Source: Helicostylum pulchrum
Lineage: Eukaryota > Mucoromycota > Mucoromycetes > Mucorales > Mucoraceae
Assembly: GCA_025677825.1 (NCBI GenBank)
Contig: JAIXMO010000053.1
Coordinates: 119,783 to 183,782 of the forward strand
DNA length: 64,000 bases
Direction of reading: 5' to 3'
Shown here: positions 43,444-55,089 of the stretch, in pieces
Layout of the letters: the number at the start of each line of letters is the position of its first letter
Position numbering within the stretch: the first letter of the stretch is position 1
Translations under genes and position numbers: made by a program
Notes under the pieces: generated by a model
What the model was told of the DNA's origin: nothing
Database searches by the model: none
Seen by the model: only the letters and a program-made list of their open reading frames with translations

Positions 43444-44770
43444 TACCCATATGAAAGCACGGCGTCAAGGCATATTCAATAGGCTTACTAAAGCATACTT
43501 TACACTTATTATGCTCTTCTTCTTTTCCGTACTTTTCAAATATCTGTTCCTTATAATCTTGAAACTCTTTTACCAATTTCTCCTTTTCATTTATAAGTGC
43601 AACCACTTCTGCCTCAATCTTGGATAACCTCTCTTGCCCGCTCAAGCGCAGCACACTTTCTTGATCCAACTCACATTTCAACAATACGACTTTATCCTTG
43701 AACTCGGATTCAGTCTTGAGCAGTTTATCTGTAAACTTTGCTACTACCGTTTCCAATTCTCTAATACGTAGCTTTGCGTCTCGATTCAAATGCAGGACTG
43801 AGAGTTCGAGTAAATGAGGGTCCTCTTGCAACTCGTACGAGGTTGGTTTCTGAAGTGTAGGAGACGACAGTGTAGATGATGTTGATGTGGACGAAGACGA
43901 GGAAAGTGGTAAATTCGACGGCTGCTTCTTTGCCAGCACGGACGTTGGTACAACGAGATTATGTGCCGTACTGGGTTTAGCGGACAAGGTAGCTAACAGA
44001 TCGCTGTGATGCTGGGCCTTGGATTGATGCACGACGCTCTTCTTTTCTTGCTGAAAGTGCAAATAGGTCTCTACATCCACATGCTTGTGCAATCTGTGCC
44101 TTGGTTTTGTAAAGGCTACTTCTTTAGCGTTCAAGCTCCAAGCGCATTTCTTGACACCTTCGACCAAAGCGTTCTTGCAAGTGAAGTACAGTTTACAACA
44201 GGATTCGTCTGTCTTTTTTTCTCGAAGCTGAACAGGGTAGCCGCAAAAGCAGTCGGGTAAGACAGAGGGGGTGATCTTGTCAAAGCTGTTGGTCAAGTAA
44301 AACATGGAACAGAACGTAAAGTTGTAAAGGGGGCAAGCGCGGAGCTCGGTGAATTCAGCATGGACGGTGGCTCCGTGCTGGATTTCCAACTTGAATTTGT
44401 TCCATGAGATCTCATGGACATGGAAGCCACAGGTGAAGGTGGTCTTGTTGTAATCGTCTGGTGTGTTGTTGCTGTAGCTAGAGCATTCAAGAATGGGTCC
44501 GTATTCTAAAGTGTAGCTGCGGTGGGCAGTTCGTTTACAAAAGCATTGTGGTGGATCAAGAGTTAGAAATTCTAATTGATCTGTGTTGGGTTGGATACAA
44601 TGGGATAACTTGTTGAAAACAGGAGCAGGAGGTGGAGGTGATGGTGCTCTCGCATGTGTTATATTTGGTGACGGAAGATTACTAGTAATCTTTTGGTGCA
44701 AGTCTTCTTCTTGAGCCCAACTTTGCCATTTACTAGGCGCAGGTTCCTTATCTTGACTGCTATAGTACAT
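43285..44770 (-). CDS. RING-finger protein with two Cys-rich (GRF-like) modules
   Basis: 470 residues from exons 43447-44770 and 43285-43373. Two related N-terminal modules have the pattern CxC...C...C plus His: CFCKRTAHRSYTLEYGPILE...FTCGFHVHEISWNKF and DCFCGYPVQLREKKTDESCC...FTCKN...KKCAWSL. They resemble GRF-type zinc ribbons. A Ser-rich linker and a coiled coil (~LRIRELETVVAKFTDKL) follow. The C-terminus is a RING: CKVCFSKPIEYALTPCFHMA, YCERCAQKLKECAICR, ending GIHKIYSC. The domain order suggests a nucleic-acid or protein binding E3 ubiquitin ligase; the substrate is unknown. The intron splits the RING after the conserved His. Downstream neighbour of the septin gene, 93 bp away, same strand. 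Confidence 0.75.
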
Positions 44771-44863
44771 ATTTTTTTTTTTTGGTTTTAAAAGAAAAGG
44801 GGATAAAAAAAAAGATTTTTTTTTTTTTTTTCTTTATTTGTAAGGGGGGATTTAAAAAAAAAA

Positions 44864-46395
44864 TTATTTTCTAATGTTTCTTGGGGAATCACGTTGATTG
44901 TAGTAAGACTCTACATCAAACTGTAATTCTTTAACTTTCTCACTTTGACTTTCTAATTCTTTATGAAGACGGTCTCTTTCTGACAACAATTGTTGTTCCC
45001 ATTGACGGAATCTAGTTTCTTCTGATTTAACCTTTTCAGTAAAGTTCTTGCGCAACATTTCTTCTTCTTCAGCGAACTTTGCATTTTCGTCCTTTTCAGC
45101 TCTGATAATAATAAAATGTTAATTTTTACAAAAAAAAAAAAAAAAAAGTATTATCTTGTAATTATTTTACCTGGGATCACCAAATTTACGGGTTTCCATT
45201 TGAATTTGACGGTAATTCTCATAATGATTTTCCTCAGTGGTTGTGATTAAATCCAACATATGGGTACGGATCAATAAACTTCTCAACTTTCTGAAATCAC
45301 AGTGATCATCATTTTCAACTTCGGCTACACCCCAAGAGTACTCACGTCCCTTGACTTTACGACCGTCTGCCGTAATAACATCTTGTGTTGACCCAATAAC
45401 TGAAAATGGCATAGCTGCCATAATATTTACGTTACGCTTTGTAGTAGTCTCATCATCACTTTCAATAGGAGAAGAATAACACTGAATATTTTGTGCTGAA
45501 ATAACATCTCTAATCTAAAGGGGGGAGGGTATGATAATCAGGAGTTAGTTTAAGGGAGTTTTAAAAGGGGGCTTTACATACGTTTTGCTTAAATTTAGCT
45601 AAATCTGATGGAGTAAGTGTATCTGCTTTTGCAATCACTGGAATTAAATTGACGCGAGAACCAAGACGTTTCATCACTTCTACATCCAAAGGAGACAACC
45701 TAACGTATTACAAAAAATATATAAGTTGGCATGTTATAACTTTTTTTATAAAAAAAAATAAAGAGAGTGTACTTACGTATGCCCTGTAGGTTTAACAAAG
45801 TAAAGACAGACATGAACTCTCATATCAACAACACCTTTACGGCAAGGCTGCTGCTCTTGTCTCATATAATTCTCATGTTGGTCATCAAGAAAATCAACAA
45901 TAGGGATCCAACCATGACGGTTATTAACATAATCACCAAACCCAGGGGTATCAATAATAGTCAGTTTGACCTTGAACATTTTTTCTTCCAATTCTTTTAA
46001 GGAGAGAAAGTTTAGTTAGCTTGCTACTACAGCAATAATAAAAATATGCTTTACCTGCTCTAGTGATTTGAATTTGAACAGTCTTGGAAGGTGCCTTTGT
46101 ACGTCTCTTATTCAAGTTTTTAGGCTCTTTAATAGTAGAAGTAAACAACGTATTGACAAATGTTGTCTTTCCCACACCAGACTCACCTATAAAAAAAACA
46201 AAATGTACCATCAGTTTCTCTCTCACACACTACCTCATAGAATACTTTACCACAAACCATCAATGTAAAATTAGCACCATTCTTTGCAACAATCTTATGA
46301 CGCTGGTTAGGTAAGTTAGCAATACCAGTACCAGGCGATGTGATGGGTTCAGAAGGTGGAAGAGGTGCAGTGTCCATAGGAGATACAGTTGTCAT
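44864..46395 (-). CDS. CDC12: Septin, CDC12/AspC type
   Basis: GTP-binding septin forming filaments and rings at septation and polarity sites. Six exons: 46251-46395, 46055-46186, 45777-45993, 45582-45699, 45171-45514 and 44864-45101, giving 397 residues. G1 motif GESGVGKT, G3 DTPGFGDYV, G4 AKAD. Septin unique element: YSWGVAEVENDDHCDFRKLR, then LIRTHMLDLITTTEENHYEN. The C-terminal coiled coil includes KVKSEETRFRQWEQQLLSER. The segment VEVMKRLGSRVNLIPVIAKA and the MAAMPFSVIGS/GREYSWGVAEV wording fit the Cdc12/AspC group better than Cdc3, Cdc10 or Cdc11; this is judged by memory of family sequences, not a tree. Confidence 0.92.
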
Positions 46396-46817
46396 TTTTC
46401 TCTTAATTAAATAAAAAAAAAGAAGGAAGGAAAAAAGTGAAAAAAAAAAAGAAAGAAGAAAAAAAGAAGATAGTCAGAATAATAAATAAGCAAAAATAAA
46501 GGAGTGGTCAAAAAGCCAACCACTATTAGGGGGCTAAAAGGAGAGAGGGGGGTGTATATGTGTTGTTGTTTGCGTGTATAGAAACAAGCTGGTAACAAGT
46601 ATTAAACAAACACGCATTCCTTAATATAAAAGAAAAAAAGAAAAAAAAAAAGTGCCCTGTTTGGAACTATGCATTATAATATTTATATGTTGTTGTTGTT
46701 GTTGTTGTTGTTTATATGCTTTAACTGCAGTTTAAATGATATTCTCTAATAATACAAATATATATAAAAAAAAGGGGGTGGAAATAAAAAAAAGGGGGGT
46801 GAAGGGTGGAAAAGGGA
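46396..46817. other. Promoter region of the septin gene
   Basis: About 420 bp. Contains a (TTG)n microsatellite at ~46688-46712 and A-rich runs. No gene recognised. Confidence 0.5.
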
Positions 46818-48230
46818 CTATTGTTGGTTGATAACAGCATGATAATTCTCCGAATTTCTCTTTAAAATTTCATGCACAGAACCTAATAATCTTGTAAACG
46901 CCTTCTTTCCTAGTGTAGCACACTTTAATCTACCTCTTGCAACTACTGTAGCAGCTCTTGGGCTATCATTTAACAGCGCCAATTCTACACACACACACAC
47001 ACACACACAAATAAAACCCTTTTTAATACATAATAAATGATTACACATACACGCAATAAATATATTACCTCCAAAGTATCCACCTCGATCTAATTGATTC
47101 ACTTCTTCTTGTTCTCCATTCTCATCTTGCTTATAAACGCAAGCAGTACCAAACTCTATGATATAAAACTGGTCACCTACATCGCCTTGTAAGATAATCT
47201 GCTCTCCATCGTTAAAATACACTGATTCTAACGCATCTGCAATTTTATGTCGTTCATAATCTTCTAGTGATTTCAACAATGCAACTTCTTCTAAAAAGGA
47301 CTCGTACATTTTACGCTTCCTTGACGTGTTTTCCATCAAGATGGTTCTGAAGGTAACTCGATCCAAGGCCCATAACGTCGAATCAAGTGTAGCTACCACT
47401 GTAGCAGCACGAGGCGCATTGTACATTAACGCCAGCTCGCCAAAACTGCCTCCAGCCGTATACGAGGCAACTTTATTCTGCCCGATAAAACAGTCAAATG
47501 TACCTGTCTGAACCACGTAAAAGAAATCACCTACACCGCCTTGCTCGATAATAGCGGATCCATTACCCACGCACATTTCCACCATAGCATTCACGACGTC
47601 CTGTGCGTGCTCTTCGTCTAGGGCTTTAAACAAGAAATTGTTACCGACGCTCTTTTTAATGCCTTCGATTTGCTCAGGTGTTTTACTGACGAATTTCTTT
47701 ACAAAACCTTGCTGTGATGGTGTCATGGATTCTGCGCTAACGGATGTACGTCTGTTGCGGTTATAGTGTGCAGGTATATTTGTCATTTGTAGTGTAGAGA
47801 AATCATCTTGTCCTTCTTCGTCTTCGTTGTTGTCGGATTCATCATCAAATACTGCGTCTTGGTAGTCTTCTAAACTTACAAAACTACTGTTACTATCACC
47901 ACCACCTGCTTGAAACATGGAATCACCATTCTCCGCTAACGGGTGATGTTCAGTTTCTATTTATAAAAAAAAAAATTTATGAGTAAAAAAAAAAAAAACT
48001 CGTGATTTATTATTATTATTTTTTTTTTGTCTTATTTTTTTACCGTAGCCTTGTTGTTCTCGAAAAAAATCAAGACGTTGCTCTTGTAACTTGTTATGAA
48101 AGAAATTGGCACAGTATTGTAGTACATCGCTGGGTTGATCTTTACAGTAAAATTCATGTAACTCGGTTAATAGTTGTGTGTATTCGTCCTCTACACTAGA
48201 GAAACTAAACGGTTCGATAAATTCAGTCAT
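46818..48230 (-). CDS. BCY1: cAMP-dependent protein kinase regulatory subunit
   Basis: 413 residues from exons 48044-48230, 47069-47956 and 46818-46984. Holds PKA catalytic subunits inactive until cAMP binds. The N-terminal dimerisation/docking region is in exon 1 (YTQLLTELHEFYCKDQPSDV, LQYCANFFHNKLQEQR). A long acidic linker (DDESDNNEDEEGQDD) leads to the inhibitor site RNRRTSVSAE, whose Ser makes it RII-like. Two cyclic-nucleotide-binding domains follow, each with the phosphate-binding cassette: GGSFGELALMYNAPRAATVV and GGYFGELALLNDSPRAATVV. The second intron's 3' end is a (TG)n microsatellite running directly into the AG acceptor (46985-47009). Confidence 0.94.
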
Positions 48231-49784
48231 TTTTTTATTTGAAAAAAAAGGGGGGGAAAGAAAAAGAGTAAAAAAAAAAAAGCAACAAAAAGAAGCTGTT
48301 ATATAGAGAGAGAGTGCGCCCTTTTAATTTAAAACATGCTGCTTGAAAGAAAAAAAAAAAGGGCCACGGATTCAGTGTAATTAAAATTACACTTTTAGAC
48401 GTTTGTGATGGGTCTGCAAGCATTATTATTGGTTACATGTCTCGTTTGCTTGAAAAAGGAAGTCGAGCTTTTTTTTTTTTTTTTATCACAAGGTAAAAAA
48501 GTTAGTAATAATAGTTTTAGTTTAAATAATTGGTGTAAACAATTTGTTACACCGTATCTCGAAAATTAGATAAAGTCAAGTTGGGTCCTACAGGAAGAAT
48601 GCCTTCTGTATAAGATTGAATAAGCGATTTTTATATAAATTGTGAAGTATTCATAGTACAATTATTATAATTAAAATAGCTCCTTCAGAAAAAACCCAAG
48701 GTATTATAGCCGGTTGTTGTGCCCAATTACAGGCAATGTCTAACTAGCTTTTATATGTAGTGGAGTATATGTAACCAATGAGATCATTAGAACAGATAGC
48801 GTTTGATGTATGGAAATAGAACGATGTCCGGATATAATATGCCCGTGAGTGCAATACATGAAATATCAATGTATTTGAAAAACATGTTTTTTCTTTTTAC
48901 CTGTGTGTGTGAATAAAACAAAGAGTAGTATTGTATAATAGATTTTTTTTAAGCTTTTTTCCCCTGTGGTATGCGGTTCGCTTAAAAGGGGAATAACCAC
49001 AGCAAATAAAACGTAAATGCACGACACACTTTTTTTTTTTTTTTTTTTCTGATCGACCGTGTAAATTGGCCGTGCATCAAGATTTCGCCACGTTTTTTTC
49101 TCTTCGTAAGTTAATACCATAAACGACTCATCTAATCACTTTATTTGCGGTCTTTCTAAAAATGGTAGGTCATCGATGCAAGTGATGGCAGCTAATGTAA
49201 TTTACAATTTAAAATTACTTGACAATCTGTTGAAAGCTACAAATGCCGGAGTAGCAAAGAAAGAAAGGGTCAAGACAAATTTAATTATTACTGATACCCT
49301 ATCGTTGTTCTTACCAGTAATTGAAACAAGACGTAATATATTTCCTCCAGCACTCGCTCGATGGACTCTTTATAATAAATGAACTGCATTCTTTCATGTA
49401 AATAGGGATCAACAAATATAAAACGCCACGTTGAAACTCTTTAAACAGTAGTAAATAAAATGTCAAATATACGTAAATATTTAACCCGTTTTATTCTTTA
49501 CTATTCAAAAAAAAAAAACATGATGCAATACTTTAATTTTATATGACATGATCTTTAGGTCAAAAGTTTTAACGTATAAACCAAGTACAAGTGCGGGAAA
49601 AAAAATCTTTATTGGCTAAATAAAAAAAATACACGCACACTAGTATTCTACAAACACATTCATTCAGTTTTTGATATCTTAACGTAAGCACTGTAATTAC
49701 ATTGTTTTTTATTTACCGTATTAAAAAAAGGGGGGAGGTATATTACTCCACGTTGTTTTATTACACAAAGACAAAACCTCGTGC
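48231..49784. other. Intergenic region, 1.55 kb
   Basis: No supported gene. The plus-strand frame 49176-49382 (MQVMAANVIYNLKLLDNLLK) lacks motif support. The region has a (GA)n tract at ~48306 and poly-T runs. The first ~300 bp should contain the PKA regulatory subunit promoter. Confidence 0.45.
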
Positions 49785-50667
49785 TCAAATTCCCATTGAG
49801 CAAAACAATAAAGTAGTAAAAGTATCATCCGCCGCCCTAACTTGATTCTCTGGTCTCTTTGTCCCCACAAACACAAACAACTGTTCTTCTACGCCCAGAA
49901 ACCCACCACTTTGATTTCGAACTGGCTCGTACGTAAAATACCTTCCAAAATAATCCTGCCAAAACCCTACTTCCTTTTCCAACGAACGGCACTTGTACCC
50001 AATCACCACGCGCGTACCGCCATCACACACTTCCAAAAGAGTATCCAACAACATGCCAAACAGTTCTGGAAAGTAAACACAATCACTGACCACAACAAGA
50101 TCAAAGGCACCACCTGACAATACCCTTTTTGCGTCCGTGCTGTTTCCCCAATGCAGTCGATCCACAATAATTTCCGCTGCTGTATTTTCAGGTACACAGT
50201 ACGCTGAAACGTTTTCTTTGATCAGTGGCACCACTTGTTCCAAATCCGTAATGTATACTTGGCAAGGTTTACGTAGCTGGTTTGCTAAGGATATACCGAC
50301 GTACCCTGTCCCTGCACCAAGTTCAAGGATACGGTACGGTCGGTTGGTGATGGTTGGGTTGGTTTCTTGGTAATATTGTGCTGGTATAATGTGGTTGGGT
50401 TCAATGGTATCTTGTCTATTTGGATCAAATAATGCTTGTAATGTATACGCACTATTATACTTCTTTATAAGTTATTTTCGCAACAACAACAAAAAATTAC
50501 TTGTTTTACCTGTGCCAAATTTTACCGGCAAGTCCAAATGTATCAATATCTTGCTTTAATGAAATAGAGCTTGTTTTTAAGTAGCTTGGTGCGCCCTCCG
50601 AGGCAATAACGTTAAGTCCCTCCGGTCGATTACCAAGCTTGAAATCTCGGTCATCTTGACTTGGCAT
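49785..50667 (-). CDS. METTL21/EFM6-like protein lysine methyltransferase
   Basis: 274 residues from exons 50510-50667 and 49785-50451. Seven-beta-strand (family 16) methyltransferase. Motif I LELGAGTGYVGISLA binds S-adenosylmethionine. Post-I acidic residue in YITDLEQVVPLIKENV. Motif IV region FDLVVVSDCVYFPELF resembles the DxxY class signature. The N-terminus MPSQDDRDFKLGNRPEG leads into SISLKQDIDTFGLAGKIWH, a family hallmark before the first strand. Likely methylates a lysine on a translation factor or chaperone, as relatives do; the target cannot be told from sequence. The gene is 91 bp from a divergent plus-strand ATG of uncertain status. Confidence 0.82.
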
Positions 50668-50758
50668 CTTGCAAGATTTTTTGTTTTTTTAGAAAAAAAA
50701 AGGGGGGGAAGGAAAAGGTAACATGTACCCGAAATATGCAAGCGTGTGAATCTTAATT

Positions 50759-50923
50759 ATGAGCGGAGAGCTGATTCCAGCACTAAAAAAACTGGAAACC
50801 CGTCACTTTGACAAACTATCTCTTTTGCAAACTCTTATGTCCATTATTCTATGTTTACTTTGTCGAAGCAAGTCAATAGTCATCTTGGAAAAGATATTCA
50901 TGGTACGCAGCAATTTGTTTTAA
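50759..50923 (+). CDS. Possible small gene or first exon (uncertain)
   Basis: A 54-codon frame starts MSGELIPALKKLETRHFDKL and continues SLLQTLMSIILCLL before stopping. The first ~27 residues have a natural amphipathic composition unlike the homopolymer frames nearby, and the ATG faces the METTL21-like start across a 91-bp gap. Further exons may exist downstream (a TCAATAG acceptor near 50877). I do not recognise the protein and rate it weak. Confidence 0.25.
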   Translation: MSGELIPALKKLETRHFDKLSLLQTLMSIILCLLCRSKSIVILEKIFMVRSNLF

Positions 50924-51526
50924 AGAAAGATATCTCACGTGATAATAGCAGTAACGAGACGCATTTATTTTTGTTAGTGAATAGTTTCTTTGATACTCTA
51001 ACGGATACCACTTTTCTTTTTTTTTTTCAATACCGTCATAAAAGGTTTATTTATTTTTGCTTGTTACGTTTTTTACGCCTGAATAATTTTTATGCTCCTC
51101 TACAACAATTTTTGCCGCATTAACGTTACACTAGTATGCATTGGTTACACTCAAAAAAGACTTTGTAGCTTTTTAATTTCACGGCATTTCTGGTTTTTTT
51201 TAGTGGATAATGCTTTTTTTTTTTTTTTTTTTGTGCTGCAATAGGTAACGATATAAATACTTGCATTTGATCAAAGATTTTTGAGTGTGGGTTCGTTAAT
51301 AACACTGCTTCTGAAAAAACGAGTTATCTATACAATTTATATTAAGAGCATAATAGGCTAAGGAAACTAAATAAGAAGACACGTTTTATCACGGCATAAA
51401 TTAATCTATTCCCTTTATCATAGTATTTTAAAGAATAAATATAAACGAAAGTATTTTTTTTTTAAAAAAAAAATCAAAGCTGTGGCGTTTTATTTATACC
51501 AATTAGCAATAGAGTGTTTCAAAGGG
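50924..51526. other. Intergenic region
   Basis: About 600 bp. Plus-strand frames here are short and Phe-rich. A TGCTGCAATAGG stretch and poly-T runs occur. Nothing is supported as a gene apart from possible exons of the preceding uncertain frame. Confidence 0.4.
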
Positions 51527-51832
51527 TTACGCGTGGAGTAAACTATCAATAACGTCGGGTCTTTCTCGTAGCAACCATGCGAGTAACTTTCGAGCCATTA
51601 TGACTCTGATAATAGGACTCTTACCGTGAGATCCAACTGAATCCAGTATTTGAAACATGGAGGCCATAAGTATAGGGTTATTGTCTATCAGGTCCGTAGG
51701 AAAAACGTACGCTTGTTCTGCTTGTGTGGGTGGGTTTAATATTGTCTTGACTCTGTCGACAATAGCGTAAAAGTATTTGTCGCATGCTTCTTTAGGAGAA
51801 GTTGATGTGTTTCTCTTTTCTGTAATATTCAT
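51527..51832 (-). CDS. Small conserved-looking protein of unknown function
   Basis: Intronless 101-residue frame starting MNITEKRNTSTSPKEACDKY; upstream in-frame codons come from A/T runs and are excluded. It contains AIVDRVKTILNPPTQAEQAY, VFPTDLIDNNPILMASMFQI and PIIRVIMARKLLAWLLRERP. The composition is that of a real soluble helical protein, ending SLLHA. No signal peptide or membrane helix. It lies between the methyltransferase and catalase on the same strand. I do not recognise a family, and no function is proposed. Confidence 0.55.
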   Translation of the reverse strand: MNITEKRNTSTSPKEACDKYFYAIVDRVKTILNPPTQAEQAYVFPTDLIDNNPILMASMFQILDSVGSHGKSPIIRVIMARKLLAWLLRERPDVIDSLLHA

Positions 51833-51993
51833 TTTTTTAAAAAAAAAGTAAAAAAAGAAAAAAAAGGGATATTTTTTTTTTTTTTTGACGAAAATAATAA
51901 AAAAAAACTCAGTCATGAATTTATTTATTTATTTAACAAAGTTTGAATTAATCATGGTAAAACTGTTACTAATTAAAAAGGATTTTTTTTTTT

Positions 51994-53584
51994 TTACTTG
52001 TTTTGAAGTTTAGCAAGAGCAGCTTCAACACGATGACGATAATCAGGATCAGCGCGAGCAAAGTGACCCAACTGACGGTCAACGATTTCTTTGTTTACCA
52101 CCGCAGCCATATGGCCCGCAATATTATCCGCCAAATCATTCTTGTTTTCTTCAGACATTAAGCGAAACAAATTACCTGGTTGAACGAAATCATCGTCTAC
52201 CAATTGAAAGTTATGTCTGCCAATTAACCCTTCTACCTCTGCAGCTGCAAACGTAGTACCTGCAATATTATTTTGCGCAGGTCCGTTATGTGAGTTGGGC
52301 CCGTAATTAGGTCCGCCACCGCCGTTACCAAGCACTTGCATAAGACCGTCGCGTTGGTAGTTCTTTACAGGAACCTTGGGCTGGTTCACGGGGATCTGCT
52401 GGTAGTTTACACCGAGACGGTGACGGTGAGTGTCTGGGTAAGAGAAAAGACGGCCTTGTAACATGCGGTCAGCTGACGTATCAATACCAGGTACCATATG
52501 AGAGGGTGAGAAAGCTGCTTGTTCAACCTCGGCAAAATAATTTTCGGGATTTTTGTTCAACGTGAAAGTACCTACTGGTTGCAAAGGATAGTCCTATGAG
52601 AATAAAAACTTTTAGTATTGTACTATTATAAATTAGTAATTTTTTTTTAAAAAATATTACCTTGTGAGGCCAAACTTTAGTAACATCAAGAGAATTCCAA
52701 CGATACGTAGTAGCATCTTTTGGTTCCATTACTTGAATATACACGTCCCAGGAAGGATGGTTTCCGCTTTCGATAGCTTCAAACAAGTCTTGAGTAGAAT
52801 AGTCTGGGCTACTACTTTCTAATTCAGCAGCCTTATCTGCCTTCAAGTTCTTTACGCCTTGCTTGGTCTTGAAATGCCATTTAAAGTACTTCCATTGACC
52901 TTGCGCGTCTACCAATTTAAAGGTATGAGATCCAAACCCGTGCATATGACGATGGCCGTCGGGTGTACCATGATTAGAGTAAAGAATAGTAACTTGATGA
53001 AGTGTTTCGGGGACAAGAGAGAAGAAATCCCACACGGCGTCTGCGTCCTTCAAGTTGGTACGAGCGTTACGCTTTTGAGTATGAATGAAGTCTGGAAACT
53101 TGGATGGGTCACGAATAAAGAAGACGGGTGTGTTGTTGCCGACAACGTCCAAGTTGCCTTCTTCCGTATAGAACTTGAGAGCAAAGCCACGAGGATCACG
53201 AGCAGTATCGGCACTACCCTTCTCACCGCCAACAGTAGAGAAACGAGCAAACATGGGCGTCTTTTTACCTACCTTGTTTAAGAATTTTGCCTTTGTGAGA
53301 TGAGAGATATCATGCGTAACGACTAGCAACAACAACAAAAAAGGGCGGTTAGTTTATTGTATATATGATATAGAAAACAAAAAACTTTTACCAAATTCAC
53401 CGTGAGCTCCAGCACCTTTAGCATGAACTACACGTTCAGGAATACGCTCTCTGTCAAAATGAGCAAGCTTATCAATCAGATGAAAGTCTTGTAAAAGAAC
53501 TGGACCTGTTACGCCAGCAGTGATAGATGTTTGATCATTATCAACAGGGTTACCATTAGAAGTAGTTAAAACGTTATTAGACAT
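51994..53584 (-). CDS. Monofunctional heme catalase (small-subunit clade)
   Basis: 484 residues from exons 53392-53584, 52661-53322 and 51994-52593. Decomposes hydrogen peroxide. Distal-site motif [20 protein letters not shown] includes the catalytic His. The conserved Asn/heme region follows as [20 protein letters not shown] and [20 protein letters not shown]. Proximal heme ligand [14 protein letters not shown] contains the axial Tyr. NADPH-binding type sequences and a Gly-rich [12 protein letters not shown] stretch precede the C-terminal helices. The length is that of small-subunit catalases. The C-terminus is KLQNK, not a classical SKL-type peroxisomal signal, so it may be cytosolic or use an internal signal. 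Confidence 0.94.
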
Positions 53585-54385
53585 TTTTTTTTTAGTGCAA
53601 GTTTAAAGTGAAGTTAAAAGAAGATGAACAATTTGGTTTTTTTAAAATCATCTTTTATATTTCTTTTTTGGTTTCACGAAAAAGTTTATTTTTTACCAAA
53701 GAAAAATAAATTATGCAAGGAACGGGTTAAGCCAATCGAAACACCTATTACAAAGCAAATGTTTAACGGGATTGTTCAAGTGATGTACGGTGTGTGTTTT
53801 TGGGGGCTAACATTCCTCAGGAATATTATAGTGTAATAAGAACACCACTCATTGACGCGTGATTAATAATTTTATTTTTAATAAAAATCCTTTTTTTTTT
53901 TTTCTTGTCGCTACCAAGAATAATAGGGCGTACATTGAAATTTAACCGCTTGGCCAAAAGTAAATACGTTAAAATAAGTTGTCAGCAACAAGTTTGTAGG
54001 CGTGTACTTTTTATAAAAATGATTAAATAATAGATTGTACGAGAAAGCGGATCCCTTATTTTATCAAACCAAGCTGTATATAATCTTTTTCTTTTTTAAC
54101 TGTATATACTTGTAAGTATTTTTGTTTTCATATGTAAAGGAGCGTAGCTACAACTCATATTATTCTACCTTTTTTAAAAAAAAAAAAGCATTTTTGCTCT
54201 ATTTTATGCCCGTACAAAAGAATAACTCATCAAACAAAGATACACCTCAAGAAAAAAGGATGGGAAAAACTAAAAAAGGGTTACGAAACATTTTACTATT
54301 TTCAAAGAAGGCTTCACCTAAAATCTGACGTAAAAGAGGAACTTTCAGATGCTACTACTGCTGAAGAAAGTTTCTGTTTGCTTTA
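53585..54385. other. Intergenic region upstream of catalase
   Basis: About 800 bp. Plus-strand frames (for example 53624-53836) are Phe/Lys-rich with no motif. Presumed to contain the catalase promoter. No heat-shock or stress-element array was identified by eye. Confidence 0.45.
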
Positions 54386-55089
54386 AAATGAATCCATTTA
54401 CAGATACCTTTAGCGGTTACTTATTAGCCGCTTATGAAAAAACCGCTGAAGAACAAAAACTGGGATGAAAAATGAGAGTAAGTTTGATATTTTGAATTTA
54501 TATCTCTCTGATTTTTTTTTTTTTTTTTTTTGATCGCCTGACTTATTTTGTAGTGGTTGATAGACCTTCTTTACGTTCCAGTTACCATCGGATCTGTTGC
54601 CTGAAATGGATTGATTAAGTAAAGCCATCCTTAAAACATTAACTGCTATTAACATTATCACCTCGGATTTGTTGGAAGTCCCAAAAGGAACTTATATCAC
54701 CGCAAACTCTGAATGGGACGATGGCTCTCGTACTGATATTCCGTATGTCCCTTGTCTGGGTATTCAAAACTCATTGCCACCAATTCTGATCGAGGTGCAG
54801 TCCGTCGTGCGAATGAAAGCTTTTATAATATGATTGGGTCAAATACTGTCAATACGCCAAACAATTGTACAAATCCTATTGTATTTTTGGCATTGATAAA
54901 CTCTCTCCGTCGACACTTATCACCAAAGTTTAAACGTGTCGACGGTAAAACCATGGATCCAGCCGTATTATGTGTTGTGGTTCCTAGACAAAGATACTTC
55001 AAAAGTGGTGTCAGTAGATGTTTTCATCTTATAGCATACATAATTTTAAGGGTATTCAGCTGCGGAATAAGCGTACAATTTTTTGAATA
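54386..55089 (+). pseudogene. Decayed PD-(D/E)XK-nuclease-like protein, copy 1
   Basis: Pieces of one coding unit on the plus strand. MNPFTDTFSGYLLAAYEKTA from 54388 ends at a stop after 26 codons. After a poly-T gap, a frame from ~54625 reads LLEVPKGTYITANSEWDDGS then RTDIPYVPCLGIQNSLPPIL and IEVQSVVRMKA. A later shift leads to FLALINSLRRHLSPKF-like text. The D...(E)xQ spacing (RTDI... then ...IEVQ) fits the PD-(D/E)XK nuclease-like core seen in some transposon-derived families. The related locus at 62012-62882 shows the same RKTDI...VIVEIQ layout. Broken by frameshifts and stops. Confidence 0.5.

Noticed and set aside
49176..49382. 68-codon plus-strand frame in the 48.2-49.8 kb gap
   Set aside because: No motif, no homology I recognise and no splice partner. 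Kept only as a note in the intergenic entry.
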